Source: Diogma glabrata (lineage: Eukaryota > Arthropoda > Insecta > Diptera > Cylindrotomidae). Taken from it: a stretch of DNA of 64,000 bases. The translations under genes were made by a program, and so were the position numbers. The stretch spans positions 1 to 64,000 of the forward strand of contig CAVNZG010001019.1 of assembly GCA_963693315.1 (NCBI GenBank). Direction: 5' to 3'. The notes under the pieces were generated by a model, which saw only the letters and a program-made list of their open reading frames with translations, made no database searches and was not told the origin of the DNA. This document shows, in pieces, positions 34,991 to 45,625 of this stretch (the stretch's first letter is position 1; each line of letters begins with the position of its first letter).

Positions 34991-35525
34991 TCATTAACTT
35001 TAACTTAACGTTAACTTAACGTAAAGTACAAATGTATGAAAATGCACTAGAGTATTTATAGTCGGTAACGCAAACTTAACGTAAAGTTCATTTCATTCTA
35101 TCTTAAAGATTTTGTTAAGGATTTTTTGACGTTTGGTATAAAAACTGAAGAAAAGTAATATTTAATTGCAAGTCCATAAAAATAAAATTTTATTTATTAA
35201 AAAATGCAAATGATATAAAAAGAGCGACTTTAAAGCCAAATATTAGCAGAAAATTAATATGAAAATAAATTTTTTTATTTTTAAATTTTGTATCAAATGT
35301 ATGTTTCGAATTTTATTATTTTAAATTTTGATTTTAAAATCAGTTTATTACTTTTAAAGAATTGATTGATTCATAAAATTGATTACGAAACCATAATTAA
35401 TATCAGATCAAACGTCAATGAATACGTAATTTCTTACCGACTATAAATCAAAATTTTTAAGTGTCTTTAATTACGGTTAAGTTAAAGTTAACGTTAAGTT
35501 AACGTTACCTACATAAATCGTGCAT
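34983..35525. mobile_element. MITE with AACGTTAACTTAACG termini
   Basis: The left end (TTATAGTC, then AACTTAACGTTAACTTAACG, partly duplicated at 34983 and 35040) is inverted at the right end (GTTAAGTTAACGTTACC, finishing near CGTGCATT at 35525). Non-coding and AT-rich inside. A related left end occurs at 62139-62300, so this is a dispersed family. Confidence 0.6.
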
Positions 35526-36010
35526 TAAGCTTGTCCGAGCAAAAACCTAGGTTATGCTACAGCTAAAGGGCAAGTACGACAGAGCTAGACCACCAACCAT
35601 TAAGGTTAATGGAAAAACAATCACAATGGTCAGCTCAACCAGATACCTTGGTGTTGACTTGGATGAGAAGATGAGGGTATCAAGTCAATAGTCATGTACA
35701 CGAATATGCTAGAAATCCAAGTCCCTCTTCCACAGCTTCACAAGGTTATCTCATGAATGGTGGGGTCTTGATAGAAATATCCTACATCTTATTTATAAGA
35801 TCGTTGTGGAATCTATTATGTCGTACTGCTCAGCTGGTTGGTATGAGCGGAGAATAATGCACAGTCACTAAGCGCTGAAAGAAATATGTTACTCCGCGTG
35901 ATCCGAGGTTACAGATCCATTTCTACAACCCCGACTCAGGTCATTACGGGCACAATCCCAAATTATACAACCGTGCTGTCAAGACAAACAGCAGAGTTGA
36001 AAGGAAGCAA
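35526..36010 (+). pseudogene. LINE fragment, R1-like RT C-terminus
   Basis: Three frames in succession hold parts of one protein: RPPTIKVNGKTITMVSSTRY then LGVDLDE, then SHEWWGLDRNILHLIYKIVV, then RNMLLRVIRGYRSISTTPTQ. This is the region after the RT palm in R1/jockey-type LINEs. At least two frameshifts and two stops. Both ends are truncated. Confidence 0.75.
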
Positions 36011-37088
36011 ATAAAAAAAATCCCAGCGGCAGGTATATTCGCTAGAAATAGGTAGATTTCGGGGTCAGACGGTTTTGTGTCCAAATAAAATTAGATAAGT
36101 CAGATTAGTTTAAATAAAAGATTTAAGTAGAAACAGAATAATTCAAAAAAATTATCGAACCAAATTAAATACATTATCCGAACTAACTTCATTAATACAA
36201 TTTCGGAACAGTTTTATTTAAGTTGGTTTAAACTACTTTTAATGACATATTAAATCCACCAAAGATCAAATGAACTACATCACAACTACAATTATACCAT
36301 CACACATAATTTATAATCAAACATTATCAAACAATTTTATTTCAAAATCATCTTTGTGGTTGTATTTTTTTGTACTTATTTAATCTTTTTTCAAACGGTT
36401 ACTTAGTTAAAAAAAAATAAAAACAAAAGTGATTTTGATAATTTTTCTATGGTATTAAATGGCTTGATATTTTTCTTGCAAGAGGTGCATTATAATGCTT
36501 ATAAAAATGGAACCTTTTGGGTTAGAAAGCTGAAATTTTTTTAAGTTATAGTTTAAAAGTATGCTTAAAAGTTGAGATGAATTTAAATAACATAAACTGA
36601 AACATGATGAAAGCATTGCCTTTTGCGTTTGTTTTCATTTCAACAGCCCTAGGGTCTCAACCTTTAAGCTTGAACTATTTTTTTGGAAAATTTTGGAAAG
36701 ATTTATATTCTATATACGTGAGAAAAAGTTTTCAAATATGAGCTTGGCCATTTTCAGCTAGATCAAGGACAGCAAAGTTTAGTAAATTTTTAAAACAGCT
36801 GATTTTTGAGGAACCTGAAACGCCAAGGTTGTCATCTAAATAAAAATGATAAAAAAAGGTTCAAATATTCAATATTTATAAATTTTATTAAAATATTATG
36901 ATTCAAACGGAAGTTATAGCGCCCTAGATTATTCGAGTTTTTAGACTCTAGCCGCTTAACCGGTACCCGGATATGGCCAGTTCACGAACTTGTCCAAGAC
37001 ATTATTTGCCGAAACATACACAGAAAATTATTTTGGTGAAGGTCGAAAATTCGACCGTGAGAGTGCCGCTAAATTCTGTTATATCTCA
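36011..37088. other. Unassigned AT-rich spacer
   Basis: About 1.08 kb without a convincing gene, RNA or repeat. Confidence 0.6.
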
Positions 37089-37568
<480 letters not shown>

Positions 37569-38282
37569 TAGACTGGTCCGAGACGCCCCTCAGAAAAATT
37601 CTTTGTGGTCAAAAAACCATAACGGCTTTATTTTTTTTTTTTTAAGTGAAAAGAACACGTGCCGCAAAATCATCGAAGTTTATTTTTTGATAAAATTGTT
37701 AATATCTCATAAAATATGCAGATGTCAAAAAAAATCACTTAATCATTTTTGCAGGAAATTTAATTTTCTACAAAAAAGGTCCAAGTCATTTTTTTCCTAA
37801 AACCTATATTTCTGATGATATTTTGAAATAAAACTTGAAATTCTTCGAAACTCGTAAAACCAAATGATGAAAATTTCGACGAAAAAGTACTAATTTTGAT
37901 TTTTTTTGTCACGATTATTTTTTTATACATTTCATTCTATAGCATAAGAAGAAAATTAGGAGTTTTTCGTCATCTTTATTTCTTATGTTTTTTAAAAATT
38001 ACGAAAACTTACAAGTTCATTTTCAAAATATCATGAGAACTATACGTTTTCGGGAAAAAATGACATGCACCTTTTTTGTAGAGAATTAAATTTCCTACAA
38101 AAATGGTTATGTGATTTTTTTTGATATTTGCATATTTTATGAGATATTTGAAAATATCTACGAATTTTTCAAAAAATCAACTTCAACGATTTTGCGGCAC
38201 GTGTTCTTTTGATTTAAAAAAAAAAATAATGCCGTTGTGGTTTTTTGACCACAAAGAATTTTTCTGAGGGGCGTCTCGGACC
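37569..38282. mobile_element. 0.71-kb palindromic element in (TA)n
   Basis: The left end GGTCCGAGACGCCCC and the right end GGGGCGTCTCGGACC are exact inverted complements. Pairing continues through both arms (CACGTGCCGCAAAATC / GATTTTGCGGCACGTG and beyond) to a centre near 37930. Arms are about 350 bp, more diverged than the 3822-4854 element. TA repeat on the left and ATATAT on the right. No coding frame. Confidence 0.75.
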
Positions 38283-38290
38283 ATATATAT

Positions 38291-38966
38291 TGTAACGACT
38301 CTTCGTTGGTTCTTTTAGATTATTGAACAAATATGACAGTAAAAGACAGATCTTTAGTTAACAGAATCTCAAACTTTATTTGTCATCAAATTACAGCAGT
38401 TTCCGTTTTTCCTTACAATAAATTCCAGGGTCTCCAATTTATGTACACTAAACTTCACCGCTTTTCCACAATTTGAATCAATAATATTCGGAATGGTAAA
38501 ATCTGTATTTACTATTCCACTAAGTTCAGATTCTTTTTCTATTAGTACCCAGGCTCAGATACCACCGATTATTCCTTAAACTTTCGAATATTTATAAACA
38601 CTTTTAATTGCAAAAGTAAAACTGACTATCTGATATTTTTGTTTGCTTATTTATATCGAAAAATAAATAAATCGAAACTTCTATAATCCACTAGAAATCA
38701 ATACTACGTAGTCCGTACATCTGAAATAGGCCACACCTGTTTTCATTTATACTTGCATTTGTATTAGCGAACTCAAATTTAATTTATGCAAAATGTATTA
38801 GGTAACTCCTTTTAATTCATTAATGTAAACATTTGTATAACAAATTTAATTTACATCAATTTATGCAATACAATTTGCAATACAAGTAAAAGATTGAAAA
38901 AGGAGTTAACTTTTAATTAATGAATGAGTAAATAAAATTAACCCATTCTGGACGAAGTTTATTACA
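38291..38966 (-). repeat. Gypsy-3 3' LTR
   Basis: 676 bp, TGTAACGACTC ... GTTTATTACA on the plus strand. Just inside it, the minus-strand purine run AAATGGAGGGCAA (38967-38979) is the polypurine tract. Confidence 0.93.
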
Positions 38967-38977
38967 TTGCCCTCCAT

Positions 38978-40153
38978 TTAGCTTTGTTCGTCCCGAACAA
39001 TATCAGAGATCGCATTGGTGCTGTTACCTTGGTACGGTGCCAACCTTTGCAGATGTATCACTTTCATCTTGGTACGGGGTCCCTTTTGTATGCGGTAGAT
39101 AACATCATTAATTCGTTTGATTATTTTATATGGGCTTTCCCAATCTGGCTGCAGCTTGGGTGATCTTCCCTTAGTTCTTCTGGGGTTGTATAGCCATACC
39201 AATTCTCCTTCTTGAAAACCGCCACTATTTGCATTTATGTCGTACCTGGTTTTCATTTTGTCACTGGCAATCTTAATGTGGTCTCGAACCTGCTGATGGA
39301 TTTTATTCATCTTCTCCCTTAGTTGTCCCACATAATCCGTTTTCGTGGATACCAGACCTCCAGGGATGCCAAACTCGATGTCACTAGGAAGATGTAGTTC
39401 TCTTCCGAACATGATATTCGCTGGCGTTTCACTTGTCGTATCGTGCACTGCGCTACGATAGGCCATCAAGAATAACGGAAGATCCTTGTCCCAATTTCTT
39501 TGGTTGACTTCTACTACCTTTGACAAATGTTCTTCCATGGTTCGGTTGAATCGTTCTACCATCCCATCCGACTGCGGGTTCATAGGTGTAGTTCGTGTTT
39601 TTCTAATGCCGAGTGTTCTGCACAGCTCTTCCATCAGTTGAGATTCGAAATTCCTTCCCTGGTCGGTATGCAACTCGAGCGGTGTTCCATATCTGCAAAC
39701 CCATTCATTGACTAATGTTTCCGGAAATGGCCCCGCGATGTCGATAGCAATTCTCTCCATTGGGGCGCCCACATTGTACTGTTGCATCTCTCCTCGAGTT
39801 CTAGTTTTTGGTCCTTTGCTCGCCGCACAAGTATCACATCGCCGACACCATTGCTCTACGTCGGTTCGATACCTTACCCAATAAAACCTCTCCCTTACTT
39901 TAGCCAGGGTTTTATTGACTCCCAGGTGTCCTCCAGAAATACTTCCATGCAGCTTTCCCAGTACCTCTTCTACTCGACTTGATGGCAACACCAGTTGCTC
40001 TAACACTTTCTTTCCATCAGCGGACTCCCATTTTCTTTTTAGTATCCCGTTATCCATCAATAGTGAGTCCCATTGCGCCCAGTAGCATTTCACCTCCGTA
40101 CTTAAAGGTGCGACCTCTTTCCACTCCCGGTCGCCTTCCCTCAGTTTTCCAAT
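38978..40153 (-). pseudogene. Gypsy-3 integrase
   Basis: Same frame as the gag fusion, after one stop codon. HHCC finger (LHGSISGGHLGVNKTLAKV, CRRCDTCAASKG), then IDIAGPFPET, LELHTDQGRNFESQ and PQSDGMVERFNRTM, so D, D and E are all present. Between GPFPET and LVNEWVCRYG roughly 40 residues found in relatives are missing, a second in-frame deletion within the catalytic core. A chromodomain-like tail is not obvious; the C-terminus ends after VIHLQRLAPY. Confidence 0.88.
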
Positions 40154-41164
40154 TCAATATGGAGCCATAGCTGGATCTTCTAGCTGCTCTCTTTTAATTG
40201 CCTCGGTACACCAATCTTCAGGAGTTTGGAACTTGATTTGGTTCACTTTCATTGCCTCATTTCCCTCAGTTCTGCTACATGACTTGTACTCCTCTATACA
40301 GGGTCTTCTGGAAAGATCTTCAGCGTTACAATGTATCCTTCTCTTTCGGTGTTCAACGCGGCAATCTTCTTCCTTTTTGACATTCACTTGCTTGTTTGAG
40401 AGGTTCATCGTCTGGACTGGAACTACTCCTTCTTTTGCTGCTACTCGTGTTTTGCATTCCCGTCTGATATGCCCTAACTGCCCACAATTCCAGCATCTTA
40501 CTCTACTAGATCTTCTTCGTTGATTTCGTTCAGGCTTATCTTCCAAACTTTTGACACGCATGATCACTTCATCAAGCGCTGCTTTTATAGGTTCTTCAGT
40601 AACTTCCATCTGACGTACTCTATCTGAACCGTACGCTCTTTTTCCGGCTTCCATTTGCAGGGCCAATGCTAAGACTTCTGCAGGTAGCTTCTTTCCGCTT
40701 AGATAAAGCTGGTTTCTCATTTGCCCATCTCGAAGAGCATTGATGAATGTATCAGCTGCCAGTTCGTCTCGGTGTTCAGCGTTATAATTCGGATATGATA
40801 GATTAACCAGTCTCACAATGTCAGCCTCTAATTCTTGCAAAGTTTCGCTGACTCCCTGCTTTCGTGTTCTGAGCTGCATGCGATGGAGAGCTTGCATATG
40901 ACTTTCCCCATATCTTCCTTCTAAGGCCTCCATTAGCTTGTTGTAATCACGCTCTGTCGCTGATAGTGTCTGCAAAATTTCAGCAGCAGGTCCCTTCAAT
41001 GCCAATATAAGCGCATTTGCTTTTTGCTGGTTCTCAACCCCAGTTGTTGCTATCTCAAATTGCATCTTAAATATCTGATACGATGTAGATCCATCAAATG
41101 CGGGTGTTTTTACTCTAGCTGGGGCTGAAGTAGTTAATGGATTGATCATGTTACCTGACCTCAC
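40154..41164 (-). pseudogene. Gypsy-3 capsid and nucleocapsid fused to RNase H end
   Basis: Residues 15 to about 190 are a retrotransposon capsid domain (PAFDGSTSYQIFKMQFE, LEGRYGESHMQALHRMQL). Residues 220-240 hold CWNCGQLGHIRREC, a CCHC knuckle. Some 45 residues later the protein reads HCNAEDLSRRPC, the hallmark that normally follows RNase H in Pol. The sequence joins in frame, so about 700 codons (protease, RT, RNase H) are gone. A TGA at 40154-40156 ends it, but the same frame continues into the integrase. Confidence 0.85.
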
Positions 41165-41169
41165 TTGTG

Positions 41170-41679
41170 CTATTTCTTGGCGGAATTCACTCGAAAGTTT
41201 GCGTAATTTCTCTTGTTCTTCGGTAACTGTCCGCAGCTCCTTTCCATGTTGTTGATTTTAACCTCTGCACTGGATATACGTGACTCAATTACTTCACGTA
41301 GACTTTCTTGCTTTGCCATCATATCAGCAAATTGTTGTCGTTGCTCTACTTTTTGTTCTGCTGCCTGTTTCTCTTGTCGAGCCATCATATCAGCAAGTTG
41401 TTGTTGTTGCTCTAATTTTTGTTCTGCTACCAGTTTCTCTTGTCGGGCCATCATTTCTTTCATCAACATCATCATCGGATCAATTGCTGGGGCATTCTGG
41501 ACAGGAGCTTCCTCCGGCTCTACCTCTATGACCTCTGTGCTTTGGCCTGCTTCTTCTAAAACTTTACGCAGCCGAAATGCAAGTTCTGCCTTCGTTCCGT
41601 GGATTGGAGCATTCCTTTTCTTCAACTCATCCTTCAGCTGGGTCTGGCTGAGATCACTAATATTTACTGTCTTGACCAT
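41170..41679 (-). pseudogene. Gypsy-3 Gag N-terminus with SAP domain
   Basis: From MVKTVNISDLSQ (41679). Residues about 4-45 form a SAP-like helix-turn-helix (LSQTQLKDELKKRNAPIHGT), then an acidic linker and two or three tandem copies of a coiled-coil block (MMARQEK ... QLADMMARQEK). A 1-bp frameshift near 41240 leads to a premature stop at 41170; the continuation RTVTEEQEKLRKLSSEF is in the capsid frame. A SAP domain at the gag N-terminus occurs in other arthropod Gypsy elements. Confidence 0.78.
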
Positions 41680-41690
41680 TGTTCCAATAA

Positions 41691-41707
41691 TCCCACTTCT
41701 GACACCA
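41691..41707 (-). promoter_or_regulatory. Gypsy-3 primer-binding site (tRNA-Leu type)
   Basis: The plus strand reads CCCACTTCTGACACCA next to the 5' LTR, the form expected of a tRNA-Leu 3' end with CCA. The minus strand is therefore complementary to that tRNA and can bind it as primer. Confidence 0.78.
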
Positions 41708-41708
41708 C

Positions 41709-42381
41709 TGTAACGACTCTTCGTTGGTTCTTTTAGATTATTGAACAAATATGACAGTAAAAGACAGATCTTTAGTTAACAGAATCTCAAACTTTATTTG
41801 TCATCAAATTACAGCAGTTTCCGTTTTTCCTTACAATAAATTCCAGGGTCTCCAATTTATGTACACTAAACTTCACCGCTTTTCCACAATTTGAATCAAT
41901 AATATTCGGAATGGTAAAATCTGTATTTACTATTCCACTAAGTTCAGATTCTTTTTCTATTAGTACCCAGGCTCAGATACCACCGATTATTCCTTAAACT
42001 TTCGAATATTTATAAACACTTTTAATTGCAAAAGTAAAACTGACTATCTGATATTTTTGTTTGCTTATTTATATCGAAAAATAAATAAATCGAAACTTCT
42101 ATAATCCACTAGAAATCAATACTACGTAGTCCGTACATCTGAAATAGGCCACACCTGTTTTCATTTATACTTGCATTTGTATTAGCGAACTCAAATTTAA
42201 TTTATGCAAAATGTATTAGGTAACTCCTTTTAATTCATTAATGTAAACATTTGTATAACAAATTTAATTTACATCAATTTATGCAATACAATTTGCAATA
42301 CAAGTAAAAGATTGAAAAAGGAGTTAACTTTTAATTAATGAATGAGTAAATAAAATTAACCCATTCTGGACGAAGTTTATT

Positions 42382-42384
<3 letters not shown>
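41709..42384 (-). repeat. Gypsy-3 5' LTR
   Basis: 676 bp, apparently identical to 38291-38966. Confidence 0.93.

Positions 42385-42416
<32 letters not shown>
42385..42416. repeat. (TA)n between Gypsy-3 and the 499-bp element
   Basis: About 32 bp of TA repeat. Confidence 0.9.
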
Positions 42417-42418
<2 letters not shown>

Positions 42419-42854
42419 ATATGAAATCAATTTTACGACATAAATGTCAAGTAAATTAGTGAATCGTATGAATTTTTCAATTCGAAATCAGTTTTTGGGT
42501 TTACCAAAACCCAAAAACTGATTTCGAATTGAAAAATTCATACGATTCACTAATTTACTTGACATTTATGTCGTAAAATTGATTTCATATTGATTGGCAG
42601 CATTCAATAATAACTGCACACGTGACTTAGGATAGTATGGAATATACCTACTAACTTTCGAAAATCACAAATAGTGTGGTTAAGGAAATTAATTATCTCT
42701 TTCAATAAAAATTCCTACCTTGTCGGGTTTAAGACGTATAAAATCTATATAATAAAAATACTAACTCTGTAGCCAGTGAAGTATGACAAAAAAAAAAAAA
42801 GTTTTTCACTAAGAAAAAAGAAATTACAACATCGTAATTAAAAATGTTTCTAAA

Positions 42855-42940
42855 TGTCGACGCCGAGGGGCAGTTGACAGCGTGTCAACCAAAAGATTCA
42901 AACTTAGTTGGTACTGATGAGGTTCTAAGTTCGAATCCGA
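42855..42940 (+). other. tRNA-like promoter module overlapping the ribozyme
   Basis: AGTTCGAATCC (42928-42938) matches the pol III B box. CGCCGAGGGGCAGTTGAC, about 65 bp upstream, is a weak A-box candidate. The spacing and the CCGAG...GCG pattern recall tRNAs with a long variable arm (Leu/Ser). It is not a functional tRNA, because the acceptor and anticodon stems do not close. It may be a SINE-like head that supplies an internal promoter. Confidence 0.45.
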
Positions 42941-42952
42941 ACCGAAACACGT
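42880..42952 (+). ncRNA. Hammerhead ribozyme in the 499-bp unit
   Basis: Stem III strand GCGUG, triplet GUC (C at 42886), stem I ACCAA/UUGGU with an A-A mismatch next to the core, core CUGAUGA (42914-42920), stem II GGUUC/GAACC of 5 bp, core GAAA (42944-42947), stem III partner CACGU. Stem III is 6 bp including one G-U pair. All core bases fit the hammerhead consensus. Cleavage is predicted after 42886. The architecture is closed at stems I and II and open at stem III. Confidence 0.72.
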
Positions 42953-43201
42953 TCAGAGATAAAAGTTGTTTTTATTAAAAAAATAACTATAAGGTTTATT
43001 CAGATAAACCCAAAAACTGATTTCGAATTGAAAAATTCATACGATTCACTAATTTACTTGACATTTATGTCGTAAAATTGATTTCATATTGATTGGCAGC
43101 ATTCAATAATAACTGCACACGTGACTTAGGATAGTATCGAATATACCTACTAACTTTCGAAAATCGCAAATAGTGTGGTTAAGGAAATTAATTATCTCTT
43201 T

Positions 43202-43875
<674 letters not shown>

Positions 43876-44075
43876 NNNNNNNNNNNNNNNNNNNNNNNNN
43901 NNNNNNNNNNNNNNNNNNNNNNNNNNNNNNNNNNNNNNNNNNNNNNNNNNNNNNNNNNNNNNNNNNNNNNNNNNNNNNNNNNNNNNNNNNNNNNNNNNNN
44001 NNNNNNNNNNNNNNNNNNNNNNNNNNNNNNNNNNNNNNNNNNNNNNNNNNNNNNNNNNNNNNNNNNNNNNNNNNN
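43876..44075. other. Assembly gap (200 N)
   Basis: Exactly 200 undetermined bases. The reading frames through it are meaningless. Size probably nominal. Confidence 0.99.
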
Positions 44076-44209
44076 AATGTATAACTAAGTAAAAAATGTT
44101 ATCATACAATAAAATATGACATATGCCAATATTTCATGATAAGATGAAGAAATAATAACAAAATAATAAGTGAAAAAACAAATTGTGAGAAATTTGCGGA
44201 AAACAAAAC

Positions 44210-44540
44210 AAAACTAATTGCCAATAATACAGCTGATGAAGCGCACTTCAGACGCACCACCTCAATCGAGGCACAAAGCCCACACAGATTTATGTGTTAG
44301 TCTGATTCCTCGGAAGAGCTAACGAGCGGTACCACTACGGAACGCGGCCCAGCTAAGACTGGGAGTGCTACCGTTGACTAATTAAAGTTCGTCCGCCAGC
44401 ACCCTAAGATATCATCTTGGCTAATGATATCTCCTGCCATTGCCAGTGGTATGTGATATCTTACGCTGACTCATATGTCAATGGCAGGGACTGAAGTACG
44501 CAGGGTAGTCAGACCCGTAGATCAATATTGATCATAATCG
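44210..44540. other. GC-richer, strongly folding segment of unknown origin
   Basis: Base composition changes sharply from its surroundings. Several stems are visible: CGGTA/TACCG enclosing CACT/AGTG and CCCAG/CTGGG (about 44327-44373), and a 10-bp stem CCTGCCATTG/CAATGGCAGG (about 44433-44488). No open frame. It lies directly before LINE C, so it may be a 5' structured RNA of a retroelement, but the link is not shown. Confidence 0.45.
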
Positions 44541-45257
44541 ATCAACATCGACCCCTCCTGTGGAACTATGACAATTGGTCTCTTAACACCGGTCTTCTAC
44601 TCAATCCTACTAAAACGCAGGTCCTATTTATTAACCAAAACGAGCGTCGATATTGATTCATTCTTGGCGAGACTCAACTATCAGTCGGCAAATCTGTTAA
44701 GAATCTTGGTTTGTATATGAACAACACCTTAACCTGGTCTAACCATGTTATTGATATTTGCAAAAAATCAATTTCGCATTATATAGATTCAAATTACTTC
44801 AGGATATAACACCTTTCGCCCTTCGCATGCAATTGGTTTAAAATTTGATTATTCCTTACTTTAACAATTGTGATGTTATAATATTTAATTTAGATTCGGA
44901 TTCTTTTACCAAACTAAAGGTTGCATTTAATTCCTGTATACGATACATTTACTGCCTGAGAAGATTTGATCATGTCTCTGAATACTCAACATCAATCCTT
45001 GGTTGTAGTTTGAAACAATTTTTTGACTTTAGAAGTGCGGTTTTTATTTTTAAGTTAATTCAGCTTAAAACGCCAAGTTACCTATATAATAAATTGATTT
45101 TTTTAGATCTGTCCGCACTGGTCATTTACCTGTACCACATAACAACTGGAGACAGTACTGCGGGTCGGTTTTTGTGTATGGTATCTCAAAAGTTTGGAAT
45201 AAACTTCCAATCGCCATTCGTGATCTGAGTTTCCTAACTAAATTCAAGAAAGAAGCT
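44541..45257 (+). pseudogene. LINE C RT thumb and C-terminus
   Basis: 5'-truncated CR1/jockey-like fragment: WNYDNWSLNTGLLLNPTKTQ, VKNLGLYMNNTLTW, then after frameshifts IIPYFNNCDVIIFNL, YIYCLRRFDHVSEYS and KLIQLKTPSYLYNKLIF. It ends at KFKKEA, where the Copia element inserted. The downstream continuation FIFIKENL is at 49983. Confidence 0.82.
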
Positions 45258-45481
45258 TGTTGGACCTGAGTTTAATTTTAGTTAACTTTCAAATTTAGCG
45301 CGTCTTTATCTTAAAAGTAATTTTGTATTTGTCATTTTGGTAAACCTGTTTTGTTTATAACCTAACTTTATCTTTGTAAAAAACCTAGTGTCATGTAAAA
45401 TTGTTTGCTCTGTAATTTACTTTAATTAATAATAATTAAACATTTAAAGTTATAAAATATTATTAATTTCATTCCCCAATA
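45258..45481 (+). repeat. Copia 5' LTR
   Basis: 224 bp, TGTTGGACCTGAG ... CATTCCCCAATA. One substitution against the 3' LTR. Confidence 0.93.
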
Positions 45482-45625
45482 GGTTATGGAAAGCCCAGTT
45501 ACGATTTTCTTGTGCGTAAAAGTAAATCGGCCGTGAGTTTTTTTTTGTGATCGTTTGTCGGTGACAGCTTTACCGCGTCATTTTTGCATTTGATTCAAAA
45601 ATATTTTTTTTACATAATTTTTATT

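Larger units (their letters stand above)
38291..42384 (-). mobile_element. Gypsy-3, internally deleted, identical LTRs
   Basis: 4094 bp with 676-bp LTRs in which I find no difference, so a very recent insertion into a TA tract (ATAT on both sides). Minus-strand order is LTR, PBS, SAP-domain gag start, capsid, zinc knuckle, RNase H end, integrase, LTR. Protease, RT and most of RNase H are absent, so it is non-autonomous. Confidence 0.93.

Noticed and set aside
37812..37840. CTGATGA followed by GAAA within the 0.71-kb palindrome
   Set aside because: The bases between do not form a stem II, and no stem I or III could be drawn.
42855..42940. A genuine tRNA-Leu or tRNA-Ser gene
   Set aside because: The B box is good, but the acceptor and anticodon stems do not pair. 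A tRNA-like promoter module is the most that can be claimed.
44227..44260. CTGATGA as a further hammerhead core
   Set aside because: No GAAA and no stem III partner at proper distance.
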